Of a stretch of 64,000 nt of DNA, positions 17,101 to 23,845 are shown piece after piece (position 1 is the first letter of the stretch; every line of letters starts with the position of its first letter). The notes beneath the pieces are model-generated. The model was given only the letters and a program-made list of their open reading frames with translations, was not told the DNA's origin and did no database searches. The translations under genes were made by a program, and so were the position numbers. The DNA comes from Paragorgia papillata (Eukaryota > Cnidaria > Anthozoa > Scleralcyonacea > Coralliidae). Location of the stretch: assembly GCA_035771165.1 (NCBI GenBank), contig JAWNZC010000114.1, positions 312,501 to 376,500 of the forward strand. Reading direction: 5' to 3'.

Positions 17101-18810
17101 AGAGTGTTCTTGTTAGTCCAACGTTTTGGGCCGTTCTTGTTCCATGTATCGTTCTAATCACTTTAATGGCGATAACATGTTTTGTTTTGGAGAGAAGGTA
17201 TTGTATAAGGTTAAGACAGATTAGGAAGTGTCTTAATTGTTGCTACAAATGTTGACTACCTGGCTAACTAAGTGTTTTTGACAACTTTTACAGAAATACT
17301 GGCAACGAAACCGCGCCACTTCCTCATTTGCAAGAAGTAAGGCATTTTTTTTATTTTTCATCCAAATCGAAATATAATAAGGATTGAGACTGATTGGTAT
17401 CTCTCTATTTTTTTTTCCTTAGCCAAATTTTGGTGGAGCGTGCTCTGGTAATTCAGTGGCTACCAGTCTATATTGTAACCCTAACGACTATGATCGTTTA
17501 CTGAATGACTTGAGCAGATCAGGTGTGTAAACTACTGGCTTGTAAGTCAGTAATAAATATTGTTTTAGATTAGACCAGAAGTTAGGCTAGAGTAGGCTGG
17601 AAGTCACACTAGCCAGAATATCTTGAAGTCAAGTCAGAGTATCTTAAGCCAAGTCAGGGTATCTTGAAGTCAAGTCAGGGTATCTTGAAGTCAAGTCAAA
17701 GTATCTTGAAGTCAAGTCACAGTATCTTGAAGACAAGTCACAGTATCTTGAAGTCAAGTCACAGTATCTTGAAGCTAGTCAATTAAGTCACAGTATCTTG
17801 AAGTCAAGTCAGTATCTTGAAGTCAAGTCACAGTATCTTGATGTTTAAAGTCCAGTATCTTGAAGTCGTGTCACAGTATCTTGATGTTAAGTCCAGGATC
17901 TTGAAGCCAAGTAAAAGTATCTTGAAGTCAAGTCACAGTATCTTGAAGACGAGTCACAGTATCTTGAAGTCAAGTCACAGCTAGTATCTTGAAGTCAAGT
18001 CACAGTATCTTGAAGTCAAGTCACAGTATCTTGAAGTCAAGTCACAGTATCTTGAAGTCAAGTCACAGTATCTTGAAGTCAAGTCAGAGTCTTGAAGTCA
18101 AGTTACAGTATCTTGAAGTCAAGTCACAGTATCTTGATGTTAAGTCCAGTATCTTGATGTTAAGTCCAGTATACTAAACTAATCTTATTTATACTGGAAA
18201 GCTCTATCAGTTAATAGCTAAATGTTCTCCCTAGAGGTCCAGTAAGGGCCATCCCTCAATGGTCCAGTGTTTCTACAGGAGGAAACCGGAGTACCCGGAG
18301 GAAACCTGCGATGTTTGGTAGAGTCAAACTGGAAGCACTCTTCTCACATGCGGCCTAGTTGAAATTTTAATCAGATAACTGCTGAGAGCAGGAATTGAAC
18401 CCGGGTCGCAGAGGTGAAAAGCACGTGTGCTAACCACTGTGCCACCAACACCCCAACACCTTCAATATACTGTGCCACCAACACCTTCAAGATACTGTGA
18501 CTTGAAGTCAAGTCAGAGTATCTTGAAGTCAAGTCAGAGTATCTTGAAGCCAAGCCAGAGACACTTCTCAACACTACTATCATTTTCTTTAGACACAAGT
18601 TCCTTGGGAATAAACGAGAACGGATACGACTCTTGCTCCATTGACAGCTTTGAGTCGACCTCAGGTCGTCCTCTCTTATCCAAGGCTTCGAAGATCGCTG
18701 ATTCACCAGAAAATCCTCGCATTATGGTGACATACCTCGCCCACCAACGTGGTACCGTAAGTTCTCTGAAACCTAGTGCTTCAGGCAACGAGAACCCAGA
18801 GTTCGTTTAA
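6086..18810 (+). CDS. FN3-domain type I transmembrane receptor, class I cytokine-receptor-like (multi-exon gene)
   Basis: The gene is read from exons 6086-6203, 9544-9867, 10245-10304, 10389-10430, 10475-10617, 11265-11427, 11544-11641, perhaps 15704-15754, then 17088-17197 (or from 17086), 17294-17336, 17423-17522 and 18593-18810. Up to 11641 the phases run 1,1,1,1,0,1,0 without conflict; after the membrane exon they run 2,0,1. The product has a signal peptide, an FN3-like domain rich in cysteine, a second FN3-like domain, the start of a third (APPKPPKW... to NVTLLWE), a membrane span, and a tail of about 120 residues with PLPHLQEP near the membrane and four tyrosines. In the second domain LSDRV sits where cytokine receptors have WSXWS, so that motif is degenerate. 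By family knowledge such proteins bind helical cytokines and signal through JAK/STAT; ligand and signalling here are inference. Most of the third FN3 domain is not found. Alternatives are another FN3 adhesion or immune receptor. Confidence 0.7.
6809..6962. repeat. Imperfect tandem duplication
   Basis: A unit starting GTGATGAAACAACATTAT and ending GTTTCAATATTG is present twice (about 82 and 70 bp). The second copy has small deletions. Confidence 0.75.
7150..7220. repeat. GTGTG/GTGTA simple repeat, short outlier
   Basis: An irregular run of GTGGTGTG and GTAGTGT words. It has the same composition as the long pentanucleotide array 500 bp downstream. Confidence 0.8.
7600..7662. repeat. Short minisatellite (about 19 bp unit)
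   Basis: Three to four imperfect copies of a unit containing TTTTGACCCGAGGACA. Confidence 0.75.
7690..7990. repeat. (GTGTA)n / (GTGTG)n pentanucleotide array
   Basis: A perfect GTGTA repeat for about 140 bp switches to GTGTG for about 85 bp and then returns to GTGTA. The sharp block structure suggests separate expansions of two unit variants. Confidence 0.95.
7991..9050. other. Intronic, no exon seen; a repeated GTGCCGG word
   Basis: Mostly AT-rich intron. The word GAGTGCCGGGT occurs at about 8370 and again near 8860, with a related GAGTGCCGGCAC at about 8890 and a nearby GGTTCTG word, which suggests fragments of one dispersed repeat. A TA/ATA-rich stretch lies near 9028-9040. No coding exon is supported. 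Confidence 0.4.
9050..9490. repeat. GTAACTAGTTAC palindromic repeat cluster
   Basis: The words GTAACTAGTTAC, GTAACTAGTTATAG and CAGTTAC occur about ten times between 9053 and 9490, with spacers such as TTCTTCAAAA, interrupted by about 200 bp of other AT-rich sequence. Each core is its own reverse complement. Confidence 0.8.
9544..9867 (+). CDS. Receptor exon 2: first FN3-like domain
   Basis: Acceptor TTTTTTTTAG, donor GAAA/GTAAGA, both phase 1. The 108-residue domain starts VAKPVVRFML, has LYISWES at a typical B-strand tryptophan, then NNYTLYYCC and, near the end, NYKIYWSTTLHGC and SFTSEVAKITPLVE, which follow the FN3 F-G strand pattern. Eight cysteines are present, more than a plain FN3 domain, as in the cysteine-rich membrane-distal module of cytokine receptors. 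Phase-1 introns on both sides are usual for FN3 modules. Confidence 0.82.
9893..9913. repeat. (TA)n microsatellite beside retrozyme-like copy 2
   Basis: An uninterrupted TA run that ends exactly where the ribozyme stem I begins on the minus strand. Confidence 0.9.
9914..9971 (-). ncRNA. Type I hammerhead ribozyme
   Basis: Read on the minus strand. Outer stem I is GUUC (9971-9968) with GAAC (9917-9914). Inner stem I is CUACA with UGUAG, with CAAG/AUU internal loops between. The core CUGAUGA is followed by stem II GCUGU-UGU-ACAGC (G10.1-C11.1 pair kept), then GAAA. Stem III is ACA-CUG-UGU, and C17 falls at 9926, so cleavage would occur between 9926 and 9925. All conserved core residues are present. 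The very short stem III is typical of retrozyme and Penelope-like hammerheads, which often act as dimers or on circular RNA. Fold and core are seen directly; activity is inference. Confidence 0.85.
9914..10118 (-). mobile_element. TA-flanked retrozyme-like repeat, copy 2 (intact ribozyme)
   Basis: About 205 bp between two TA tracts, inserted in intron 2 of the receptor gene and antisense to it. It is similar to copy 1 along its full length, including the TTCACCAATTACTTATACAC and GGGACAGCATCGGTGAAG blocks. The element is too short to code for a protein. The hammerhead lies at its left end on the minus strand. Confidence 0.75.
10119..10171. repeat. TA-rich microsatellite
   Basis: TA runs with short interruptions (TACTGTATATATACAATG). 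They close the right side of retrozyme-like copy 2. Confidence 0.85.
10245..10304 (+). CDS. Receptor exon 3 (acceptor uncertain)
   Basis: Encodes SSWWAPHKVEWQTDLLAIQQ, which fits the linker and first strand of the second FN3-like domain. The acceptor GGCAG at 10244 is weak, but it is the only nearby AG that keeps phase 1 in this frame. The stronger-looking CTTTCAG at 10206 would require phase 2 from exon 2. Donor CAGG/GTAATT. Confidence 0.5.
10389..10430 (+). CDS. Receptor exon 4 (boundaries uncertain)
   Basis: Encodes DDFTCQCMGYWKAM. FTCxC..YW resembles the cysteine-tryptophan strand of cytokine-receptor domains. The acceptor ...ACACCAG follows a pyrimidine-rich stretch. The donor GTGAAA at 10431 is chosen because it alone gives phase 1 before exon 5, which leaves an intron of only 44 bp. 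Confidence 0.42.
10475..10617 (+). CDS. Receptor exon 5: second FN3-like domain, first half
   Basis: Acceptor TTTTTTAG, donor AAAAAAG/GTAAGA. The peptide continues GKWPAVDELTMEIQSEG and then HEGLCFFYTFHEIANTKK, with hydrophobic alternation as in FN3 B to C' strands. Entry is phase 1 and exit phase 0, matching exon 6. Confidence 0.7.
10820..11060. repeat. Possible dispersed repeat in intron 5
   Basis: The word pattern GAGGGAGTAAAATCGGAGAA followed by CCCAATGAAAAACTC loosely matches GAGGAAACCGGAGTACCCGG in the SINE at 18280-18320. A frame on the minus strand stays open for 93 codons but has no ATG start and no domain I recognise. Only weak support. Confidence 0.25.
11265..11427 (+). CDS. Receptor exon 6: second FN3-like domain, second half
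   Basis: Acceptor TATATTTAAAG, donor CCAAAAG/GTAATA, entry phase 0, exit phase 1. The peptide includes FQVRIPFPDDSHPLKTYEFC, then IKVRLCYRDDAPLSDRVCNH and SQIPPK. TYEFCIKVRLCY is a clear FN3 F strand. LSDRV occupies the place of WSXWS in class I cytokine receptors but lacks both tryptophans. An NHS glycosylation sequon is present. Confidence 0.82.
11544..11641 (+). CDS. Receptor exon 7: start of third FN3-like domain
   Basis: Acceptor TTTTTGTAG, donor GGGAG/GTGTGT, entry phase 1, exit phase 0. The peptide starts APPKPPKWLCGG and ends NNLRNVTLLWE: a proline-rich linker plus the A and B strands of an FN3 domain ending in the usual tryptophan. The rest of the domain must come from a later exon. 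Confidence 0.78.
11720..12880. repeat. CAGT/TTGG tetranucleotide-derived array (1.2 kb)
   Basis: GTCAGTCAGTTGGTTG and its variants (TAGGTCAGTCAG, TTCGTCAG) repeat throughout. Because the basic unit is 4 bp with no stop in the plus-strand frames, long VSQLVGWSVGQ-type reading frames appear; they are artefacts of composition. It lies in the long intron after exon 7. Confidence 0.95.
12881..13820. other. Intronic, GAGACTGCC short repeats then no clear feature
   Basis: 12895-13030 holds several degenerate copies of GAGACTGCCC and GAAGACTGCCCC. The rest is AT-rich. An open stretch bounded by TTTTTCAG and CAG/GTGGCT at 13455-13513 would enter in phase 0 but leaves in phase 2; I do not call it an exon. 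Confidence 0.4.
13821..14008. mobile_element. Palindromic MITE with hammerhead-like core
   Basis: Terminal inverted repeats CAAAAGTATAAAGTATAG and its near-complement CTAGACTTTATACTTTTG are flanked by TA at both ends (13819-13820, 14009-14010). The inner arms contain TTTCACCCTAAACGGG and CCCGTTTAGGGTGAAA around GCGACTCTGAGTCGC. On the minus strand the arm reads CCTGATGA, a CCC/GGG hairpin, then GAAACC and GGGTA, the order of a hammerhead. The first pair of stem II is U-U instead of G-C and stem I pairs only partly, so activity is doubtful. Confidence 0.65.
14012..14145. repeat. TA-rich microsatellite
   Basis: Long TA runs with ATTA and CATA interruptions, between the palindromic MITE and retrozyme-like copy 3. 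Confidence 0.92.
14147..14424 (-). mobile_element. TA-flanked retrozyme-like repeat, copy 3 (degenerate)
   Basis: It aligns to copies 1 and 2 but with many extra single bases (for example ACGGTGGTTTTCGCTGCTACC against ACGGTGTTTCGCTGTAC) and a longer insert near 14300-14345. The minus-strand core is CTGATGTG, which loses the conserved A9, and GAAAACC has an extra A. The ribozyme is expected to be inactive. The excess of single-base insertions could also be sequencing error. Confidence 0.65.
14495..15670. repeat. (CAGT)n tetranucleotide array, about 1.2 kb
   Basis: Mostly pure CAGT with scattered one-base losses and gains (GTCGTCAG, CAGTTCAG, CAGGTCAG). The frames of SVSQ repeats across it are artefacts: CAGT contains no stop codon in any plus-strand frame. 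The same unit forms the array at 11720-12880, but without TTGG variants here. Confidence 0.95.
15704..15754 (+). CDS. Possible small receptor exon
   Basis: Bounded by TGTTCTCAG and GAG/GTAGGT, 51 bp, open only in phase 0, which is the phase left by exon 7 and acceptable for the membrane exon if that starts at 17088. Encodes NVAGCSSSTVWYCLPCE. It is squeezed between the CAGT array and the GGTGAT minisatellite. It cannot by itself complete the third FN3 domain, and it could be a chance fit. Confidence 0.3.
15757..16900. repeat. GGTGAT/GATAGATAT minisatellite
   Basis: The dominant unit is the 18-mer GGTGATGGTGATAGATAT, itself built from 6-bp GGTGAT words, decaying to irregular GGTGATG toward 16900. 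A 180-bp block is exactly duplicated in tandem (16261-16440 and 16441-16620). Frames through it (MVIDMV or RYGGDGD repeats) are compositional. Confidence 0.95.
17088..17197 (+). CDS. Receptor exon: transmembrane segment
   Basis: The peptide IERPKSVLVSPTFWAVLVPC continues into IVLITLMAITCFVLERR: a short juxtamembrane stretch, a hydrophobic span of about 22 residues and a basic stop-transfer ERR, which is type I topology. The upstream signal TTTCTACATTCTTTAG allows a start at 17086 (phase 1), or at 17088 after the next AG (phase 0). Phase 0 is taken because it matches the upstream exons. Donor GAGAAG/GTATTG, phase 2. Confidence 0.75.
17294..17336 (+). CDS. Receptor exon: membrane-proximal tail
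   Basis: Acceptor ACTTTTACAG, donor CAAGAA/GTAAGG, entry phase 2 and exit phase 0. Encodes RNTGNETAPLPHLQE. The proline-containing PLPHLQEP (completed by the next exon) is in the place of Box 1 of JAK-binding receptors; that equivalence is a suggestion only. Confidence 0.72.
17423..17522 (+). CDS. Receptor exon: cytoplasmic tail with YDRLL
   Basis: Acceptor TTTTTTTTCCTTAG, donor ATCAG/GTGTGT, entry phase 0 and exit phase 1. Encodes a stretch including TSLYCNPNDYDRLLNDLSRS, giving two tyrosines; YDRL fits a YxxL/YxxPhi sorting or SH2-type motif. Confidence 0.82.
17590..18180. repeat. 21-bp minisatellite in the last intron
   Basis: About 25 copies of AGTCAAGTCACAGTATCTTGA with point changes and a few shorter units. 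More copies resume at about 18490-18556, after the SINE, so the SINE inserted into this array. Confidence 0.93.
18185..18460 (-). mobile_element. tRNA-derived SINE
   Basis: The minus strand has a tRNA-like head with A box TGGCACAGTGG (18444-18434) and B box GGTTCAATTCC (18401-18391), both perfect to the pol III consensus and spaced as in a tRNA. A body containing GGTTTCCTCCGGGTACTCCG follows, a module widely seen in animal SINEs. The body ends near 18185. It interrupts the 21-bp minisatellite. The words TGTGCCACCAACACC are repeated just outside the head (18471-18490). Confidence 0.85.
18593..18810 (+). CDS. Receptor last exon: C-terminal tail
   Basis: Acceptor ATTTTCTTTAG in phase 1, as left by the previous exon. 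Encodes DTSSLGINENGYDSCSIDSF, then a serine-rich segment with RPLLSKASK, then VTYLAHQRG, ending SGNENPEFV before TAA at 18808. Two tyrosines (GYDS, TYLA) may be phosphorylation sites; no YxxQ STAT3 motif is present. Composition differs sharply from the flanking repeats, as expected for a true exon. Confidence 0.85.
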
Positions 18811-19304
18811 GCGGTATTCTGGCGATCGTCTGTTTGGAAAACTACGTAAACGCTTTATTTGTCGCTACTCATTGGCATTCACTGCCGTTGAATATACGCA
18901 TATTTATTGTCCAGCTTCGTATCGGCTAGTCCAATTTACACGTTAGACCAGTTTAAACATTCTACGATGTTTCAACTGTGTGTTAGTTGGACTCTAGAAA
19001 ACCCTGTTTGAAACCGGTTTTCTTCCCGCGCTTTCTACTTTGTTAGTTTTGAAAATCAAAGCGTTTTGTTTAATACTGATAAACTTTCAATTCTTCCTCG
19101 AGGCCAAGTTTGCTGTCACGTGGTTTATAGTCAATTGTTAATAACAATGATCCTGATAAAGAATCCCCCTGATTTACATTTTTTTAGATTTGATACTTTA
19201 TAATACTCGGCTATCACCTTGTGTTTTTAATCTGATAAAACACTGCTGCTCATATTTTAAATATTATAGAATATATAAATTGAAGCCATCTTTATGTATA
19301 TATA
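18811..19304 (+). other. Probable 3' UTR and downstream sequence
   Basis: I see no canonical AATAAA in the first 490 bases after the stop codon, so the cleavage site cannot be placed. No other gene is evident. Confidence 0.4.
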
Positions 19305-19332
19305 TATATATATAATATATATATATATATAT
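19305..19332. repeat. (TA)n microsatellite
   Basis: Two TA runs meeting at one phase slip, next to a foldback element. Confidence 0.9.
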
Positions 19333-19333
19333 A

Positions 19334-19428
19334 CGAGAGTGAGTTGGGAGAATTTGAAAGTTTATGTGAACCCGAGTCGTAGGCGAGGGTTTACATAAGT
19401 ACTTTCGAATTCTCCCAACTCACTCGAG
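19334..19428. mobile_element. Foldback element
   Basis: CGAGAGTGAGTTGGGAGAAT is complemented by ATTCTCCCAACTCACTCGAG; the inner TTATGTGAACCC pairs with GGGTTTACATAAG. GTTTACATAGCCTGATAT at about 19522 and GTTTGCATCAGGTTATAT at 19430 suggest that the full element runs to about 19590. Confidence 0.75.
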
Positions 19429-19585
19429 TGTTTGCATCAGGTTATATAAACACAGGGCATCCATTTTCTATTTCTTTTATGGAATAAGGCTAAAAAATGT
19501 GCCGTGACATCACAACCGTGTTTACATAGCCTGATATAAACACGGTAATTGACCAATCACAGCGTGCGTAAGACGCAACCTATTT

Positions 19586-19590
<5 letters not shown>

Positions 19591-19640
<50 letters not shown>
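19591..19640. repeat. (TA)n microsatellite
   Basis: An uninterrupted TA tract of about 50 bp. Confidence 0.95.
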
Positions 19641-19645
<5 letters not shown>

Positions 19646-20001
19646 ATAAGAGCTATAACCGCTGTGATATCAAACGAGGGCAGAAAGGAAGAATTTATTC
19701 ACTTTGAATCCTACGATATCATCTAGAAAGATAAACTAGTCTTTTGCGCGCGGTGTATGATGGGGCATTAGTTTGCGTATTTTTACTCAGTGAGTAGTTT
19801 TGTTTTTGTCTCTGCAAGTCCTGTCTACCAACTGCATCGTTTTGTCCTTCATCGACAGATTCAGGGAATTCTTGGAGGAGAAACTAATACTTTATTACCT
19901 GAAATTCTCGCGACATTTTAATCTTGCAAATTCGCGATTTTAAAAATTCGCGAAAATTTTGACGCCGCTAAAAACAACATACATCAAAAGAAAAATATCT
20001 G

Positions 20002-20262
20002 TAAATCGCATACAGATTCGTCCTGATTTACGTAAACTTTTTCCTTAATTTCCTTAGCTAAAATCACTCCAACTAGAAAAATAGTTTGAAAACATGGCTA
20101 TTTAGATGCGTCCATTTGATAAGTACGATAAAGCATTCGCAGCCGATCTGTATCTGATTTATTACAGCTCACTTGCAGCTCGCCTTGTAAATCAGATACA
20201 GATCGGCTGTTCATGCTTTATCTATTACTTAAATATCTCTAGTTAAACAAAGACGCTTCATA
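20002..20262. mobile_element. Dispersed repeat with internal inverted repeat (relative of 2365-2545)
   Basis: It shares ordered words with 2365-2545. Here the right half also folds: CAGCCGATCTGTATCTGATT (about 20139-20158) is complemented by AAATCAGATACAGATCGGCT (20190-20209). Confidence 0.65.
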
Positions 20263-20584
20263 CAGATTTTCATTTGACCAGGATTTGAAATGAAGACAAA
20301 CGCATGCTTTGTTGCTGAGAATGGACTTGCATCAATAAACATTGTTCATACTCTTTTCATAATATAGGAATTGTGGGGTGGCGACCTCACGCCCCTTTTT
20401 AGTTTAGTATAAACAAGTGTGAGAAGCTTGCGTGGACCTTCACGCAATTTTAGGATAGCTATACATTAGCATAGCTACACATTAGTACACACAGTCAGTA
20501 GTCAGTAATTATTTTATTTAGTTTACATATCACGTGACTTTCGGAAACTCCGGGAATATACTCCTCGCAAGTAAGTCCGCGCGA

Positions 20585-20675
20585 GTGTACTCCACGCGAG
20601 GAGTTGACCGCGCGTGGAATCATCCCACGTGGAGTCCATCACGCCTGGAGTCCACCACGCGTGGAATTTATCGCG
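20585..20675. repeat. Tandem CCACGCGTGGA palindromic motifs
   Basis: Five imperfect units of about 19-21 bp, each centred on a CACGCGTGG-like palindrome (CCACGCGAGG, CGCGCGTGG, CCACGTGG, CACGCCTGG, CCACGCGTGG), followed by another CGCGCGTG. This is strikingly GC-rich in an AT-rich setting. Confidence 0.75.
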
Positions 20676-20692
20676 CGTGTTAATGTTTTATC

Positions 20693-20869
20693 AGGTTGGA
20701 CCAAGGGGAAATTAATCCTGTTTTTATGTCTCGCTTATTTGTGGTTTGCTTGTGAAGCTAATGCAGTTTCCTTGTGGGACCAATTTAGCAGCAGAAGCGA
20801 AACATACAAGATTAAGTTCCCCGTGGCCAACCTACATAACAATAAATCAATCAATTGTCATGAGCAGGT
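20693..20869 (+). CDS. Possible exon of an unknown gene (weak)
   Basis: An open frame follows TTTTATCAG. It encodes WTKGKLILFLCLAYLWFACE, which looks like a signal-peptide hydrophobic core, then ANAVSLWDQFSSRSETYKIK, and ends at GAGCAG/GTCTAG. There is no in-frame ATG, the donor is poor, and no downstream exon was recognised. Probably chance or a decayed fragment; listed because the frame continues from the CACGCGTGG cluster. Confidence 0.15.
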
Positions 20870-21000
20870 CTAGAGACTGCCTTTGTTAGGAATAGATACT
20901 CTTGTTGTCTGTGCATGTCGCGTACACGCATGTCCTACACATATAACTGGCCTACGGGTCTTTTCCACTAAAAAAATGACCGGAAAAAATGGCGGAAATA

Positions 21001-21140
21001 CGGGTCTTTTTCCTTATGGTAGTGACCGCTGACTTGATTTTACCTGTATTTTGTGGGCTCAGCCGCGCCCGCAGTCCGATTAATGAAATTATAAATTCAT
21101 TTAGGAGACGGTCAGCGGTTACTACTATGGAAAAAAAGGA
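21001..21140. mobile_element. Foldback element
   Basis: TTTTTCCTTATGGTAGTGAC (about 21008-21027) with CGCTGAC is complemented by GTCAGCGGTTACTACTATGG plus AAAAAA near 21111-21137. About 80 bp lie between the arms. Confidence 0.7.
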
Positions 21141-21600
21141 TCCATAAGCTGCCATCTTGAATCGAAACTGTCAGTGCAGTTATATATAGGTCATTGAAAG
21201 GTCGATGACGCAAAGTCACCTTGACAACATCCATCGTGACAAAAAATATGGCGGCATGCACATTTTACCCTAAACCTTTGCGCGCAAAGGGAAATAAACT
21301 ACACTATATCCTCGTACATGTAGGTGTATATGCAACGAAAAAATACTATTCGAAATAAACTATTTTCTTGAAAGAACTCTTGATATTGCTATAGAGCATT
21401 GGCAATTACTACTTTTCCATAGATCCAGTATCGAGTTTGACTACTGCGCAATGGTTCTGCGCAATTTTGGCAGGAATCGTTATCATCCAATCATAGGACG
21501 CCGTGGATTTAGAGTTAGATTTCATTATTTTATCATAGAGTGTTGCGAACTGGCGTTCGGAAATTAGGAAATACGTTGTAACTATGGTTATCAATGGAGC

Positions 21601-21914
21601 TATTCACCAATAGCGGTGCCATCTTGAATTCGCAATGCATTGTGGTCTATCCAGGGTAACAAGCTCAGTTAAAAAGGTGGTTGCTTAGTGTCGAGACACA
21701 ATGCAGTAAATTTATAATCTTTATAAATACTTTCGTGGAAGCCCTAGAATATTGGCAAAGCAGTATTCTAGGGCTTCCACGAAAGTATTTATAAAGATTA
21801 GAAATTTACTGCATTGTGTCTCGACACTAAGCAACCACTTTTTTAACTGAGCTTGCTACCCTGGATAGACCACAATGCATTGCGAATTCAAGATGGCGCC
21901 GCTATTCGTGAATA
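21601..21914. mobile_element. Long near-perfect palindrome (foldback MITE)
   Basis: The left arm starts TATTCACCAATAGCGG and the right arm ends CCGCTATTCGTGAATA. The arms of about 150 bp match almost without gaps, including ATCTTGAATTCGCAATGCAT, GTGTCGAGACACAATGCAGT and CTTTCGTGGAAGCCCTAGAA. The loop is about 13 bp (TTGGCAAAGCAGT). No coding content. Confidence 0.92.
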
Positions 21915-21988
21915 TTTCCATTATCCAATGAAGTTGCGAGCTGTGAATCAAAGCTCATTTTGATGGGATAATGGAATTTTTTAGCGAA

Positions 21989-22254
21989 GTATTCTAAAAA
22001 AAGCCGTGTTGTATAAAGAGTCTGGCACTAGCAAGTTTGTGACGTAAACAGTTGAACCTGGACGATTGAAATCGTAAGAAAAGCTGATTTATGATGAATA
22101 AAACTTGTGCAAGTTTCTAACCGCACATGTATTAAAGTATTTGACGCTTTTCGAGTGCGTTTACTTTAATGGATCGTAAAATCGTTCCTCCGTTTACGCC
22201 ACACACTTGCTAGTGCCAGACTCTTCATACAACACGGCATTTTAAAAAAATACT
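21989..22254. mobile_element. TIR element (about 50-bp arms)
   Basis: AGTATTCTAAAAAAAGCCGT, GTTGTATAAAGAGTCTGGCA and CTAGCAAG are matched on the other side by CTTGCTAGTGCCAGACTCTT and CATACAACACGGC to AAATACT. The interior of about 160 bp is unique and non-coding. Confidence 0.88.
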
Positions 22255-22900
22255 TCAAAATTCGTCGATTCAACATCCCAAAATCAACGGGGGGAAAATT
22301 CAATTCAATTTTTTTCCATCATATTCGGATCCGACGTGCTTTAATACATATATAAAGCGAAAAATGTAATTTGCCTTGAGTTGACCTTTAAGCATTCTTT
22401 CTTAATAATAGAGGTTATTTCAAACAGTATTTTTCACTGCATACACACTAACACTTTCTGTGTTGAGTCGGTACGTCGAAACGACCTCATCCAAGTTTCG
22501 TCGGTAGATTAGCTTAGTTTCGGATATCTACTATAATCGTTCGTATATTGTCATGTGTTCTTATACCTTATTCGTTCGTTCGATTGTGAATAGTTTGCAA
22601 GTGTTTTGATAGTTATAGCTTAGTTAGTAACTTAGTAGAGTGTTGGAATTCTTTTCCATGTTCTGGTAACGTCATTTGTTTGCATAGAAACCACGAACGT
22701 CGTAGGGCAACTAAGTAACACGTATATAGTTCGGCCTAATTTTTCACGGTCTGAGTCATGGTTTTAAGAATAGCTAAACTACATTCTTTCACAAGTCTAC
22801 GTTGTTTTTTCTCCCCGGAGTCTACGGTATGCATGTTATCGTTTATATAGTAAACAAACCATGTAGTTATGTTATACGTGCAATGACGGAAACGGCGCCT

Positions 22901-23278
22901 TTAAGGTGGCTCGACAGTCTAAATCATGAGAAATTACGTATTTTCTTCATGAAAAATTTAGCACGGGTGAATGAGATTCATTTTGGTTCATTGCATAGCT
23001 CTATAGTGGTGGTCTTGATTATTGAAAAGATTTATTCTTGTACCGCTTGCGTATCTAGAGAAATTGTGTTTGTGGTAAGCCACATATTTTATGCAAATTA
23101 GGTTTTCTGCATCTATTGGAAACACGATTTATTCACTTAGATAAACTTTGAGAATGTAAATCTTTTCAATAATCAAGACTAGCACCAGAGCTATGCAATG
23201 AAAGAAAATGACCTGCGCCAAACGTTTTATGGGGGGAAACGATAATTTCTTGTGATTTAGACTGTCGAGCCATTTTAA
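22901..23278. mobile_element. Foldback element
   Basis: Outer arms TTAAGGTGGCTCGACAGTCT with AAATCA, and TGATTTAGACTGTCGAGCCA with TTTTAA. Inner arms CATTGCATAGCTCTATAGTG/TCTTGATTATTGAAAAGATT and their complements AATCTTTTCAATAATCAAGA/GAGCTATGCAATG. The centre is about 110 bp. The 99-codon frame that starts upstream of it is not supported as a gene. Confidence 0.85.
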
Positions 23279-23429
23279 GCATATGCAGTTCTGAAGGGTC
23301 GAACATTACGAGGTTCAAATTAGTGGTATCAAAAATATATGCTGAACGACGTTGATTTAATCGTAGGGAACTTCAGTTTTGATTATGCAGACCATTGTCT
23401 CGAGAAAGAAATTGTCTGGAAACGCGGCC

Positions 23430-23845
23430 AAAGTCTTTGTTCTATGATTTTGAGCAGGCGTTTGTGCGCTTTCACGCTTGCTGAACACATTGTATTTTTG
23501 GTATAATGAAGCAATCTAATAGCAGCGTTGCTGTTTAAATATTAAAGGTGCCTTCCAGTCCGTTCTGCGCATGTACGAAACTAATGTTTACATCTTTATT
23601 TACAAAAATATATATACTGATACCTTATTCAAGATTGTCAGCTTTTCTTGCTTCCTCCTCATTACTTGTACGCACCGTGCACAAGCGTTTTTCGCTTACG
23701 AATATTTAAAAAAGACGGTTGAGCAATTGAACCTAAACACTGCTATTGGATGATTGCTTCATTGTATAAAAAAATTAATTGTCTTCACCGTGCACAAGTT
23801 TGCATGAACGTGAACAAAACGATAGAACAAAGAGTTTTGCTGAGT
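23430..23845. mobile_element. Diverged foldback element
   Basis: CTTTGTTCTATGATTTTG pairs with AACGATAGAACAAAG. TATAATGAAGCAATCTAATA with GCAG pairs with CTGCTATTGGATGATTGCTT plus CATTGTATA. CGCTTTCACGCTTG-like inner words also recur. The arms are more diverged than in neighbouring elements. Confidence 0.55.

Noticed and set aside
22802..23101. 99-codon frame starting at 22802
   Set aside because: Its second half lies inside a foldback element and its composition is ordinary AT-rich sequence; no splice or domain support.
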